Assembly: GCA_000181795.3 (NCBI GenBank)
Contig: CM012954.1
Span: 1,575,833 to 1,639,832, forward strand
Length of the DNA: 64,000 nucleotides
Reading direction: 5' to 3'
DNA from: Trichinella spiralis
Taxonomy: Eukaryota > Nematoda > Enoplea > Trichinellida > Trichinellidae
The notes beneath the pieces were generated by a model. It saw only the letters and a program-made list of their open reading frames with translations, ran no database searches and was not told where the DNA came from. Made by a program: the position numbers and the translations under genes. Positions 24,004-50,125 of the stretch are shown one piece after another. Positions within the stretch are counted from its first letter, which is position 1, and each line of letters opens with the position of its first letter.

Positions 24004-24261
24004 TCCAACGGATGGATGGGATGTACAGACAGACGGATCGATACACAGTTAAATATATACATATATATGGATAGATAGATAGATGCATTGTTCTGTGAGA
24101 GAAGCATCTTCCATTTATTGTTGTTGTTATTTTCTTGTATACAATTCAAATTTCTCTTTTAAAAACTGATGTTGTTCATTGTTTAAGTAGAAATTAAACA
24201 AAGAAATATCAACAATAGCAGAACAATTTAAAAATTCGCTTCACAGTCAGCGATCTACGAG

Positions 24262-25797
24262 CTAGGACAATTTCCGCTTGAAGTTGTTGTTCTCCACCAG
24301 ACTGTTGTCGACGGACATTTCAACCAATTGAGCACAACTCTTTGGAAACCAACCACGCCGAATGTTATGGCAATTGCATTCGTCTCCGCAATTGGTTAGC
24401 ATCAAAATACCGTACATCCAATGACTGCTCCATCTAGAAACAAGCACCCGTTCGCCAACAGCCACCGGAAGTCTAAATTCGTGAAGAAGCCACGGCTGCA
24501 ATGCACAAGTGGAAAATCCATGCTTGAAAGCCCATACACGACCGTTGTAAGCACGGACGATTTCGTATTCTTCGGAAAAGTTCTTCTTCTGCCTCTTCTG
24601 TTCAAGTTGCTCAATCTGAAAAAACAACACTGATCATCAACCAATGGTGATCATCACTGGAACCTTGAAAATTATTAATACCGTCAAGTCGTACTGACTG
24701 CTTCCACATTTCACTGGATAACAAATGCCATCTCCAGACGGTCTCCAAAGTTCACGAAAGTTCGCCTTCCAACCAAGGTCGTATGGATATACGAATTCAT
24801 CTGAGCGCTTTCTCAAATTTGCCTGCATGTGAAATGTAGAGACAATTTCAGAAATAATACTGAATTATTATTACTATTTTTAGTTACCTTTTCACAGATG
24901 TACACTTCAATACCGGTACGATTGCGGAGGATGAGTTTCAGATGACAAATGAACAACAGTCCAACTGCGATGAGCACTCCAAGTGTCAAGGCGATGCTGA
25001 AGCACATGAACAACAGCAATGATATATTAAGATGCTGTCTTTTCGGATTGTAGTACACTGAATACCAGTTCTGAACCAAATAGAATTTAGTTTTTTTTTA
25101 AAAAAAAGCAAACTGAATGAATGAGAATCATCAAATGTTGAAACATACGCTGAACATAAATTTATATATACAGCATCCTTGAATAATGGTCGCGTGAAGG
25201 CAACTGATAACAATCCAAAACAGAAACATGAAGAAAAAGCGATGATTTAAGAAGCCGCAACAGTTATTTATCCAAGGGCAGTGGTGGTCCATTTTCAACA
25301 CACATCTGTTCAACAAATAACAACTTGTGTGCGTAAGTACGGCTAGGAGGAAATCAGATGATCTGTTACCGATTGCATTTACGGCAGTGATGCGATCGAG
25401 GTGCTTTGTAACCTTTACACAATTTACAATATTGCAAGTATTTTTTGTCACCGTGATTCATCTAAAAATCAGTATATGCAATTGATAATCTACTTTCAGG
25501 ATTATGAAACGAACAAGGTATGATTTCATTTGTTATTACCGGTGCCCAACCTTTTCGAAGAAAACCCGGACCAAAGTATGTGGCGCAAAAGAAGTTGCTC
25601 AACACCATCATGCTGCACCACGTGAAAAAGGAAACATTGAGCCAAGCAAAAAAGCCATCGGTTAATGGCCACCAAGTGATGGCAGAAAAAATTGTCACAA
25701 TACTTATGTAAGATATAAGTGCCAAGCTGGCGATAGGTCCGAAATGAAATAAACGTTTGCCAAAGTCGAACAGATCAAATTTTGGCAACGCTTCCAT
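24262..25797 (-). CDS. Palmitoyltransferase ZDHHC6-like (DHHC domain plus SH3)
   Basis: Six minus-strand exons, 25540-25797, 25370-25461, 25149-25305, 24888-25070, 24682-24822 and 24262-24615, join in phase to 394 residues, close to the ~410 expected. Order: two transmembrane helices in exon 1; the DHHC cysteine-rich domain (YLQYCKLCKGYKAPRSHHC, then MDHHCPWINNCCG), whose catalytic Cys is in DHHC; two more transmembrane helices (FFMFLFWIVISC and the exon 4 helix). The cytoplasmic tail has YPYDLGW, RPSGDGICYPV and an SH3-like segment ending RRGWFPKSCAQLV. This tail is diagnostic of ZDHHC6, which acts in the ER on folding and quality-control proteins. The C-terminus KRKLS fits a KxKxx ER-retrieval signal. 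The start is the first ATG, followed by MEALPKFDLFDFG. Confidence 0.93.
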
Positions 25798-27984
25798 TTT
25801 ACAATTTGCACTTTGAACTCTAAAAATGCTTTTCAGTCTGAATTTTCATCACTGGCAGTTTCCAGAAATTGAATGAAGAACAAACAGTATTGAAAAGACT
25901 TGGTGAAATTTTCACTTGGACAATGTGGAAGTGAATTTACAAAATTTGGAAAGAAAACTAAAGCAAAAGTAACATACAATACAATTCCAATCGTACCTGA
26001 TCAAGAATTACTATCATGAATCATCAGCTGAAGTATTCACGTTAAAGTGGGTTCAGTCAGTTCATTTCTTCTTATCAAAATCACAAGCACTGTCAACACT
26101 AATGGATTTCTAACAGCGACAAAAAATCAAGACAACACTGAAAATCGTGGAGGCATAAAATACTTACAAAAATTTTTTTTTAGTAACTGGCTGAAACAGA
26201 ACAGTAATTCCAGCGCCTGTAACAGACAGTGTGAAACTATTTTATAAAAACGACGATGGCGTTTTCGAGTAATCTACTGTTACAGTAAGCAAATTATGTT
26301 ATTGCAGGTTTCATTGTGAATTGTGTGCATTTTTTGATAAAATAATTTACAAATTGTAATATTTAATAATTCACTTGATTTAATATTCTTCTAAATATTT
26401 TTTTAAATTTATTTTATTAATAACAAACTCTTCCTATTAACGATTTTGAAAATGAAGTTTTCAATAAAGCAAACTGCATATAAAATGAATAAAACTTCAC
26501 AAAATTAAAAAATAGTAGTAGTAATGTTGTAATTGTTTAAAGTTAAAGTTTATTTCATAGAAATGCTGCTAATTTTTCTCTGTGTGTGAGCTTTTTTTTT
26601 CAAATTTAATCACAGTTGTTTAATTTGATTTCCTGCGCAGATTAAACTGTCATTTAAAATTTTTTCGCATTTTCCCATCAGTGATTTGTTTTATTGATTT
26701 CAAAACACTGCTACTCTCGAATGTTTACTTTCATTGTTCATGCAAATCGTGTAATGTGATTCAGTGCTTTGAAATTTTGAATTCAGTTTCCTATTATCAG
26801 CGTCAATCATCGATCGCTTTATAATTAGTAAATTGAAAGATCATTCAATTTGAATGATTATTTATTCGAACAATGGGATAATTTTTCCCTTTTGAAATGA
26901 ATACAGCATTGCACTTCTGTTTATGTTTAAAACAGGCATGATTAATCAATGAAATCAATGGTTATTAAATTTATTTCAAAAAATTTCATTCGTGTAACTT
27001 TGCGAAATCTTTGATGTATTTGTAAGTTTGTTCAAAGCTTGTTCATATTCAGTATTATGTCACAAGGTAGTAAATAAAGTGTGGCAGTTATCAGTAAATC
27101 CTTTAACAAGTATTAACATTATGGTTAGTAATTGAATATGCTCGTAATAATTTCATAATTACTTCATACTGAGTGATTATTTTTTAAGGAATAATAAATG
27201 TGCCAAGAAAACAGTGATGCTTTTATTCATTCAGCGTATATCCTGATCTTATTTATTATTAAAATTTTTATAGGTTAAGATTTATTTATTATTAAATGAT
27301 GTTTTTACGGAGAATGATTAAGTGGTTGAAAATCGATTTTTGAATTTCTATAGCAATGAAGATAATCGTGCTGACTGGATGTTTGCTCGTTGCTATGCAA
27401 AATTACCTTTACATGTACGTTTGTATTATTTGGTTGATGAAATTTTCATTTTCATGATTGTTTAAACGGTTTGCATGAAATGAAATCCAATTAATAATCA
27501 TTTCATTGGCAATTTCTGTTTGATTTAGTCTTCAGCTGTAAACTACTCCGTCATCTGTTATGATTTGAATTACTACCTTCAAATCATAACCACTGATAAT
27601 TATGGCAAGCATTATGGTGTTTAAAATTAAAAGTCACATAATTCTAAATTAAATAGTCCTGACAAAAAAATTTACAAGCTATCCCCGTTCTGTTAGCTAT
27701 GTTTAAAGAAGCTGTAATTTGTCGGGTATGGTGATTTTAGCATCTATTCGCACGAAGTTTTGTTCTTTTCATTTCACTAATAGCACTGTTTGTTACAACT
27801 GTTGCCACTGATGACGTTTATGAAAAATTTCAGTTTCCTATTAGAATTTTAAAGCGGAATTTTTAAATTTATTATTGCACAATTAATGATGCGAAATTAT
27901 TTTTTCGAGTTATTTACTTTACAAATTTCAACTTTTCAATTTTCAAAATACATCATTTCTAAAAGTAACATCCAGCGACAATTG
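25798..27984. other. AT-rich intergenic DNA; no gene seen
   Basis: More than 2 kb of very AT-rich sequence with only short open frames. It separates HYPK (upstream on the minus strand) from the palmitoyltransferase and would hold the latter's promoter. Confidence 0.55.
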
Positions 27985-28434
27985 TTACGTAGTAAGCATT
28001 GCTATCAGTGCCTTTTTCACATCGCCTTGGTACTTCCTGAGCGTTTTTTCAGCTGTACACTTTGTCAATTCCATTTCGTTTATCTGAAAAAATATTATCA
28101 AACAGCAATTACATTTCAAATAAATAAACTTAAAATACCAATAATTCTACATCTTCTTTTTTGATTACAATTGTAGTGCCTTCACCTGGCTCGTTTAATT
28201 TAGTTTTGCTCGTATCCAAAATGTTAGTAACAGCCTAGTAGATAAATAAATAACTGAGTTTATACATGTTTGCTTATAATGTATGCAAAATAATACCGAT
28301 TGAGTAATTTGTGATGGAATTTCTTTCTCCTCTTCATAATCGGTCACCTTTTGTAAATCAGCTGCACCGCTATCATATTTATGCACTTGTGCTTTCTTAG
28401 GTTGATTGTACTTCTCACCGTCGTCTTCATCCAT
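27985..28434 (-). CDS. HYPK: HYPK (huntingtin-interacting protein K; UBA-like NatA regulator)
   Basis: Three minus-strand exons, 28297-28434, 28139-28234 and 27985-28083, all in phase 0, give 110 residues. Exon 1 carries the family signature KYDSGAADLQKVTDYEEEKE. Exon 2 ends in VIKKEDVELL. Exon 3 is the rest of a UBA-like three-helix domain (INEMELTKCTAEKTLRKYQG) ending in KKALIAMLTT. These match the layout of human HYPK. HYPK binds the NatA N-terminal acetyltransferase (NAA15/NAA10) at the ribosome and modulates it, and has chaperone-like activity. All three exons are short and easily missed by gene finders. The gene is about 1.2 kb from, and divergent to, the thioredoxin reductase start. 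Confidence 0.92.
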
Positions 28435-29632
28435 GACGATTGATTCAAGTGATTCTGCTTTTTTTTACTTTAAAATCAGTGTTTACATAAACTTCAGATT
28501 GTAAAAGAACTATTCTACTTGTTTTGAATGTTGAAACTAACTTAATTTCCTTCATTAGCAAATTTCTTATACTTTTATGACACTGAACCAAATAATTATG
28601 TCGCCATTAAAAAACATTTTAAGCTCATTATAACTCGCTGAAAACATTACATTAGAAAAAATTTAAGTTAACTACATAGACGTAAAAATAATTTCAAAAT
28701 ATTCAGTGTGTAAATGAGTGCTCAGTGTCAGTACTCAATTATTCTATTGCCAACTAGTTAGCTTCTCAGGATAAATAAAATGATTAATTGCAATAACAAT
28801 TTCAGAACCCTGTGGTTCTACTTCCATTTATACTTTAACTATATTTTAAATTAAATTCTAAATTCTTTTTTCCAAATGGAGTCCCAAAGCAAACCAGCCA
28901 TCGAATAAATTTAAATAGCTTCATCTGCTAGCACAAAAAAATGATTACATGCTTATTTAAAAGAATTCATTCAATTAAACTCTTACTTGATAATCAAAAA
29001 AATCAACACAATGTCAGCGGCGTTAAAGTTTGTGAATTTTCATAAAGCATATGCAGCCACCGTATCTACAGAATGAAGGTACTTGCATTATATTAAATGA
29101 ACTTAACTTTTTTTGCTTAAAAATATTTTACTACATTATACTTTGTTAAAGTTGTTGCTGTTCATTTTCCATTCTACTAGTCATAAGAGGAAGATTTATT
29201 AACATACTAATAGACATTTCAAAAAATGGTGAAATAATTTTAATTGCATGTATTATTTTAGTGAATTATTTAAAATTATACAACATATAAAGATGAATTA
29301 TGCTGCTCAATTTTAAAATAGTAGCACTAGCATATTACAAATAAATAGTTTGGCATGTTTAGATAGAATAATTCAAACTTGAAATTCAGTTTTTATTTAT
29401 CGTAAGGCAAAGTACATGTACTGTAAGACAAAGAAAGTTCTTGTTTGTCAGTTGCATGTGCGTTTTTCGTTCCGTTCTCTTTCTCGTTACATGCATCTAA
29501 ATTTAAGTTGAAATAAACAATTGGTAATTCGAATTTACATATTACTGTGTTTCTTTTGAATTGAATTTTTTTGCATTTATCGTCAGTCAGATGAAAATTA
29601 TTAGTATTTGATTTCTGCTTTAGGATAGTAGA
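28435..29632. other. Divergent promoter region between HYPK and thioredoxin reductase
   Basis: AT-rich, no coding exon supported. A TTTCTGCTTTAG tract ends at 29623, ten bases before the reductase ATG, so the reductase 5' UTR is probably spliced (to a 5' UTR exon or a trans-spliced leader). Confidence 0.5.
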
Positions 29633-36771
<7,139 letters not shown>

Positions 36772-36850
36772 GCTGCTTGTTGACGTTTTTGGCGCTTTTC
36801 TGAAGTGCTAAATATATCGTTCAACAAGCGCGATATTGATAATTATTTTA

Positions 36851-36919
36851 AGATGTGAGCTGTGACAAACATTGCATAAACCATTTCTATGCGTGGCAAT
36901 GTTTCGATGAAACACATCT
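36851..36919 (+). promoter_or_regulatory. SECIS element in the 3' UTR
   Basis: Helix 1 pairs AGATGTG (36851-36857) with CACATCT (36913-36919). The non-Watson-Crick core is GTGA (36862-36865) opposite CGATG (from 36905). Helix 2 pairs AAACATTGC with GCAATGTTT perfectly over nine base pairs. The apical loop carries AAACC (from 36878), with the conserved adenines 12 nt after the GTGAC core. Inner pairing of GCATA with TATGC would give a form with an extra mini-helix. These are the defining parts of a eukaryotic SECIS, which recruits SBP2 and eEFSec to insert Sec at the upstream TGA. Confidence 0.94.
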
Positions 36920-38354
36920 CTTTTATTTTTTTTTCATTTCTGATTTTTGATGATTGTTTTAGCTTTTTCTCTAACTTTTGACTTACTCATCATTCGTGTT
37001 TTTGCTTTTTCTGTAATTTTTGACTTACTCATCATTTGTATCATTCAGTAACTTTTCATATCGTTTGGCAGTTAGTTGGTTCTGATTTTCGACTTTTGGC
37101 TTCGAATTACAATATATCATTCATTTCAGAAAAATTAACATTAAGTAATAATTCGTGAAAGATGAAACATTTCATAATGTTAATGTATTATTGGTACAGT
37201 TGTGAATAAATTTGATTTCTTTATTGTCTAAATTTTGCTTACAGAGAAATATAAGTTAACGAATGAAATCATTGCATACCGTCAACTTGACACCAAATTG
37301 TGCACGTGTGCATATAAACTGGAGAACGAAAATTTTAAATAATTTTCAAAATGTCTATAGAACAAAACTTTTGAATTTAAATTGAAATGCCGCAATTTTA
37401 CGAAAAGATTATGCAATGAAAATCGACAAACTTTCTTTTATTTGACTAACTTTATACTGTAGTGCGATAAAGATGAGCAAGTTTCAATAGTGAAGTTATC
37501 ATTTTCTCTAAAAAATACGTACACAGATTGAATTAATAATCACTATTTATTTGTTCACTGACATACACCAGCAGATTGAATATTCAAAATTAAACACAAA
37601 CGTGAGCATGCACATTCATTCATTAATTATTTTCTTCAATATTCCACAAACTTTAACAACAAATGCTATGTTCCCCAAGTAGAATGCAAGTCGCACATGC
37701 GCATGAAATGCATACTATAAAAGCTGACCTATTAAAAATTTGAACTTTATGAATTACACAATAAGAACCGTGTAATATTATGGTAGATTTTTTTCACTTA
37801 TATTTTCTTTTTTATTTTTGATTAATCATCTCATTATTTTGAAAAACATGAAAGCCATTGCTTTAATTTAATTGTTAAATTGTAATTTCAGCAAAAAAAT
37901 TTATATAATTATGAATTTTATGTTGAAGTACTTTTGAACAGTGCACTGTATTAATTGCTCTTGATAATCTAATCGTATCTACAAAAAGTAGTTTTTACTC
38001 ATAAATTTAACTGGCGGAATGTGTTTGCGCCACATTTGAAACAGTCTTATTTTATATCATTTGCAGTTTGAAGTTTCAATTATATTTTCTGACCAGTAAA
38101 GGTAAGTTACAGTTTTTTATTTTTTTGATAAATTCATGCATTTCTTTGTTTATTGGAAGCAGTCGATTCTGAGCATGAATGAAGGGAATTTTTCACACTG
38201 AGTCTGTAGATAAATAGTAGGAAAGAGATCTTGAAGTTTGTTTTACATCTGCAGACTCGTTTTAGTTTTTCTACGTCATTATTCAAGCTACTTATTACTT
38301 ACTAATAATTATGAAGAAATTAGCATTATTATCCAAAGCGTTACGTTACAGTTA

Positions 38355-38376
38355 AATTATTATTATTATTATTATT
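38355..38376. repeat. (TTA)n microsatellite
   Basis: Seven TTA/ATT units. Confidence 0.9.
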
Positions 38377-40497
38377 GCAAATTTTGCTTATGTTTCAATG
38401 TACAAAATATTTTGAAAATGCAATATCGATGCATGTTGATTGTAATGGAATAAGATGATAATGATAAGCGAGTTTTCAGTTGAAATCTTTTTCGGAATTT
38501 ATTTTTTGATCGTTGTTTTTATATTGATCATATAGGATATAATTGTTTTTATCTCTTTTAAATAATAAATTAAAATGAATCAATTTATTTAATGCAACGC
38601 TAGAAGCGTTTGATACATGCATACTTGTATCGTATGATCGTTTATTGTCATATCTGCAAATGTAAATGTTCACATCTTTCGTATGTAAATTTATAGTATT
38701 AATCTTGTTTTTCTTTTGTGTTATAAGTATGTAATTAATAATTTCAATGATTTTTTTGAAGAAAGTATTTTTTGCATGTGATCTGATGAAAGAATATATA
38801 CATTTTTCCACGTGTAACAATTGTTACATTCATTGAATTGACTATACTTCAAGAATTGTACTGGTCTATTTTTAACGATTTGATTTTCACGTTCGACGTT
38901 CGAACAGTAAGACGAGTTAGTTTTGTATTAAAAAATGGATGAAATTGTTGCTGGGAAAGTTTTAAAGTTCCAAATGAAATTTTCAAACTAATTTCGCTTT
39001 CACATCGATCCTTTTTCACAGCACCAAACAAGGAAGATACCATTTGTGCACGCATTGTTGCGGTGTTGCTGATAATTTTTTGTTGTTGAGAGTGAAATTT
39101 TGAGATTTTTGTAATTTTTTTGCTTGTAATTGAAGAAAAAAGTTTTTTATTCTACTCGTTGAAAGCTGCGATTGCTGGTCGACTGTCCAAAGTACGGTGC
39201 GCACAGTTTAGATGAGTTTTTATCACATTTGACCAAGCTCAGCAGCAATTGGTTTTGTGGGTGAAAATGAGAAATATTCAAATTCAATCAAATTATCCAT
39301 CAATTTGTATATTGTTTTTTTCTTACCATTTTCTGTCGTCACTGGTGAATTTATAGTGGGTAAATGGGAATATTGCAAGGTCATTATTTTCGACTATCAT
39401 CTGCAGTTAATTTTACGCATGGACGATGAAAATATTAGCAACATGGAAGTTGGGTGTTTTGAAGATTTGAAATTTCACAATGAGCCCCACTAATGAGTGG
39501 AATGCATGGATAAAATTGACCAGTTGTTATTCATCACAGTATATATATGTGTAGGCTTTTCATATTGTGGATCTATTCCACTTAGCACTTGTCAAAAAAA
39601 TAATATTTTAATTTTTTAAATTATTACATTAAATTTTTGCAACAAACAAAAGTGAAATCAATAAAAATCGAATCAAATGCAGTTGAATTGAATAAGATAA
39701 ATTGGAAAAGTTTTGTTGCTGAAAATAGAGAGCTTAAAATTTCCATCGATTTGATCAGTTTTCAAAAAAAAAATTTCACGCGTGATGTGTGTGGTTTTAT
39801 ATTTTTGAAGACAAAAAAAGGGTTTTCAGTTGCGTAGTGTTGCACAATGGTTGAAAGCACGAAATTGGAATTGAAAGAAGCAACGATGAGAAAATTCTGG
39901 TAAAAGCAATTTTCATGTTGAACCGAAGAAAAAATTTCACGCAACCAGTTAAAAGAGCAGCATGTTTGACGTGCAAATATTCCAATGATTAGATGTATAA
40001 AATTATTTTCAATTTTTGTTTACACAATAAGCGACGAGATTGAATTTTATTATTATTATTATTACTTGTTTTGATACTGTATGCTTGTTGATTTTTGAAA
40101 TTATTATTTTTTTCCAATTTTTCTTCGTTGCATCACTGAACACATGAAAGGGAAAACATTTGGCGTTGTTGCTTTGTTGTTGTCCGAAGAGACCAACAAG
40201 CAAACAACAACAACAACAAAGAATGCGCGTTAGCTAAAGTGTAATTTTAATATTGTGAGAGGTAAAGCTAAGAGGGGCAGCAACCATGTGGAAGATTTCC
40301 ATCTCTGTTGTTGTTGCATATTATTATTGGGCGTGTTTATGGCACATGACTTGACAACAGTAATTGTGAAAAGAGGATAAAAAAGAAGCAATTTATATTT
40401 TTTCTTTATGGTTATCTTTTTTTCTGTTTTGCTGTTGCTTTTCAATTTTTCTTTATTCTTGTTATCTTTTTTTTCATTCTACTACGACCTGCATGGA

Positions 40498-40520
40498 GCA
40501 GCAGCAGCAGCAGCAGCAGC
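40498..40520. repeat. (CAG)n microsatellite
   Basis: About seven CAG units directly after ATGGAG. No longer frame supports a polyglutamine protein here. Confidence 0.9.
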
Positions 40521-41906
40521 ATTAGTTAGTGCATAGTAGAATTTATTTGCGCTGTATAATATTTGAATTATGCATGACGAACGGTTGAAAATTTATGTAA
40601 CCATGTTGACTTTGTCAGGTTGGACAGGCGTGGGAATGGACGCGACGATCAATTTCCATTGTTCACTCTTTGTCGCTTTGCTTTGATGATAAACGATCCA
40701 AGTTGCTTTTCTTCCTTCTCAACATCCACGCACAGCTAGAATGAAAAAGCTTTCGGTAAGTGATTCACTTCTTTTTTCTTTCTCACTCTCTCTTTTGTTC
40801 TCTTTAATTCTTATCCCCTTATCCATTCCCCCCTCCCACCCCTCACCTCATGCCCTCGAGTTGCTGATCATTGATCTTACCAATATCAGCAATTGGGTTG
40901 TCTTTTCCAATGCCATGCGCTTGTCACGGTGTTTGTGAATCGAAGCTAATCTGTAGTATATCGTATACTATCGTATAGTATAGTACAGTATACGTAGGGG
41001 GCGAATTTTGCTTTTGGCTTAAATTTTGAAATCAAGCTTCTCTCTCAACATTTGAACAACAAACAGCGTTTTCTTTTTTTTTGTTGTTTGAAAGCAAAAG
41101 CAAAAGTGGTTTATCAACACTAATTGATGCTAGTGTTGCTATTCTTTTTCTTTTTTTTCTTGAAAAAATATTCAATCATCCTCTTCAAATTTTCGTAATA
41201 AATTGAGCAATTCAAAATACATAAAAAACATCAGTATTATTTATTTATTTATTTATTTATTTCATTTTCCTTGTGCATTATTGCTTGTGAACTGGCATCC
41301 ATTTGCTTTGTTCATCTGTTTGTCAAACGCTGTCATCTATTGCAGTGGGATTGCAATTATATTTAGATAATATTGATGTTGCAATTTTACAAGGAAAAGG
41401 AAATTTCTTTTTAATTTAATTCATAATCTGTTGTTTTAATATAATATTTACTCTTTTTCATGGAAATTTCATTTGCAATTTTCCTCTTTTGCTGTTGCTC
41501 TGTTTTCACAGCTTATTACATTTTATGAACACTGTTTGGATATTGTAGAGCACGGCATGAACAAATCTGTCCATCGGTTTTTTCTAACATTTAAACATTT
41601 TAAAATCAATATACCGTATTCTTGTTTGCTGTTTAGCTTGTTTGCATTTTTTGTAATAGCAATGTACAGTGATATATTTTACCTGTCGTATTCTTTTCAT
41701 TAGTTTCCCTGTATCTTCAGCATCGTCATTATCTATTTGTGCATTTATTTATTTATTTATTTATTTATTAAGAATGGAAAGAAATTCACATATAGATGTG
41801 ATGATGAAGCAACTGGCCAGAGGGTGTCGTTGTCATTTGTGTGTCTCTTTTAATTTTTCTTTTACTACTTTTCTTTGATATCAGTTATGAGTAGCAGTAC
41901 TGGTAA

Positions 41907-41940
<34 letters not shown>
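41907..41940. repeat. (AGT)n microsatellite
   Basis: About eleven AGT units, read as polyserine in one frame. Confidence 0.9.
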
Positions 41941-44224
41941 TGCAGTAATACGAAACAAAAAGTAAGCATTGTTTGTAATTTTTGGTTGGAATATGGTAAA
42001 AATTTGAATTTTGATCAAGTATCTGTGTCATGTTATGTATGTTTCATTTTCAATTTCCACGCACCATTTGCACCAGGCATGTTGTTCACAGGAAGGAATG
42101 CCGTTGGTGCAAAAGTTATCATCCACAATTTCATCCCTTAACTAGTAATCAGTGTACTTGCTGCTCTTGTACACTTGATGAAAGCTGTCAATATAACAAT
42201 GATGATAATCACATTGACAAATTGTGAAAATTAAATTTTTCTAATCTACATTATTATATATATATATATGTAAGCTGCTTAGTCTTTTCATAAAAGGTTG
42301 TTGCACCATGTAGTTTGTTGTTATTAATTAATAAATTGAAACAAACAAAAACTTGCATCTTTCCCATTTTTGAACTGCTAAAATAGTGTTGTAATTATTA
42401 ATTTGCTTTTTCTTCTGAAATGCCGTTTTGTTGAACGTAGAAAGATGAGAGGTTTGCAGGCAGGCAGAAAGAAGATGATTCCATTTTTGAATTTTCTTCT
42501 TTTCTTTTTCAACAGGAATTATTTATTTCTGCATAATAATAATAATATATATTGAATTGATGGTACTTATTTTTTATTTAACAAGCTGAATTGCTTGCTG
42601 TTACGCTTTTTCAAGGCGAGAATCAAGGAATGGTTTTCATGTAAATTTGTTGTCTGCTCCAATCAAATCAGTACGGTAAACAGAGACGACCGTTATTATT
42701 AATTGTTGAATAATTTTCTTTTTCCTTTTGATAATATGCTGCTAAAAGAATTTGCAAGCAGATAAAAAAATTTTATATTTCACGTTGCTTTTCCAATTGC
42801 TCTTTTTTTTTCTCATTTAGTTACTTTTCATTGTCTCGCAAAAGCCATTAGCCGTGGCGAGTTGTTGTTCAATGTTTTTCTTATTTATTATTATAATTAT
42901 TATTATTTCATCCATTAAATTGAGCTTTTTTCCCACTACAGCTTTGATGAATGTTACAAGCGTTTTAAATTTTGAAATCAAACTTGCTACACATTGAGAA
43001 ACGTGTTATTCAACATTTTCTAATTAGTTCCAATTGATTTAAACCTTTCTAAAATGATGTATTATTTGTTTGTTTGTTTGTTTATATTTTTTAAAATTGC
43101 TTCTGTTTTATTTTTTCTCAGTGGGAAGTTCGGGTTGGTCTGTGAAACGCGTTTCAAATTGGCGATTATGTTGATTGCTTGCTTGCCTTTCTCACGACTT
43201 TCGTCCCACTTTGTGCCGACACTACTTGTCAAACGGGTTGAAAGCGTGGGAAATGAAAATCTATTTATTGCTGCATTTGAATTTTTTTAGCAATCAAAAC
43301 ATGAATCAGTATGTGATTTTTTTTGATTAAAATTGAATTTCTGATTTTTCATATTTTCTCATGGAAAAATTTCCTCTTCCTGAACGCGTTTTTTCTGGTA
43401 AACACAGATTGGTGAAGAAAAAAAAAGTATATTCTTTCTTACGCGTGTGTAACATTAATTTTCAATGCTTAAACGGAATACTTTTCAATGCTGTTTTTTC
43501 TTGCTGTTTCTTTTTGATGACTTTATTTATATAAAACTGTATCTCTGTGTGTTTGTGTGTTGGGCTTTTGGTTAATATTTATTTGTTGATCTGAAATTGC
43601 AAGTTGTTTGTCAAATTTTTGGTCAAACTTGAAAATACAAAAAAAAAGCACCGTTTGCATCCAAGACCGGTGCTAATTGTTTGTTTTTGGTCGAAACAAC
43701 CGGTTAGCCTTGATTTATGAAAGGGTAAAATATAGCTACTTTTTGTAGTAGTATTCCATTTTGATTGGCTGTTGCAGTTGCTAACTCCGCTTAACCTGGC
43801 AGGGCTGCTGCTGTTGCTTTTGTTCTTCTGCACGCAGCACATAGTGACCAGTTACACTGATCCCACGTTTCTACGGGCAGGTGGCGCTGTGTTCGACGTC
43901 ATTTTCCCAGGCTTAGTTGGCGTGTCGACCTGACGCTGTTGGTGAGCGTTCATCAGTGTATAGCTGTGACGGCGCTCACTTGGCTCGGCTCGACACAGCT
44001 CACCTCACCTCTGTTCAGTTCGGTCATTTGGCAAAGTTGGCAGCTTTAACTATCTCAACTCTTGTACTGATTTGGCATCTGCTTACTTTCTCTTTTCTGT
44101 GTGTGTGTGTGTGGCTTATTATTATTATTATTCAGTATAACAAAATTTTTTATCATCTGCTGCTTATTCTCGTTTATTTGAACGCCAAAAGCATATACAA
44201 ACAAGCGCATTGAATTTTTCAATT

Positions 44225-49932
<5,708 letters not shown>

Positions 49933-50089
49933 TCAATCAGAGAGGAGAGAGAGAGAATGTTTTGCTTTTTTCAATTAACCGCTCATTTATTCATAATCAC
50001 CGACGACAATGATGATCATGATCTATCCAACTTAACAGACGCATCGATCTACCTATCTGTCTGTGCCATCCAACCTGCATAACATAACA

Positions 50090-50091
<2 letters not shown>

Positions 50092-50122
<31 letters not shown>
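50092..50122. repeat. (TA)n microsatellite
   Basis: About fifteen TA dinucleotides in the LAG-1 3' flank. Confidence 0.92.

Positions 50123-50125
<3 letters not shown>

Larger units (their letters stand above)
36920..44224. other. Gene-poor 7.3-kb stretch with a few exon-like pieces
   Basis: Mostly AT-rich and without a supported gene. Four pieces deserve mention. At 40741-40755 ATGAAAAAGCTTTCG precedes a GTAAGTG donor. A frame after TTTCACAG at 41512 (LITFYEHCLDIVEHGMNK) is phase-compatible with that mini exon. At 41887 an ATG opens a polyserine frame made by an (AGT)n repeat. At about 42080-42228 one frame is Cys-rich (ECRWCKSYHPQFHP, then QCTCCSC) and ends in TGA. Their phases do not chain into one convincing protein. 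Long 5' introns or untranslated exons of LAG-1 may also lie here. Confidence 0.4.
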
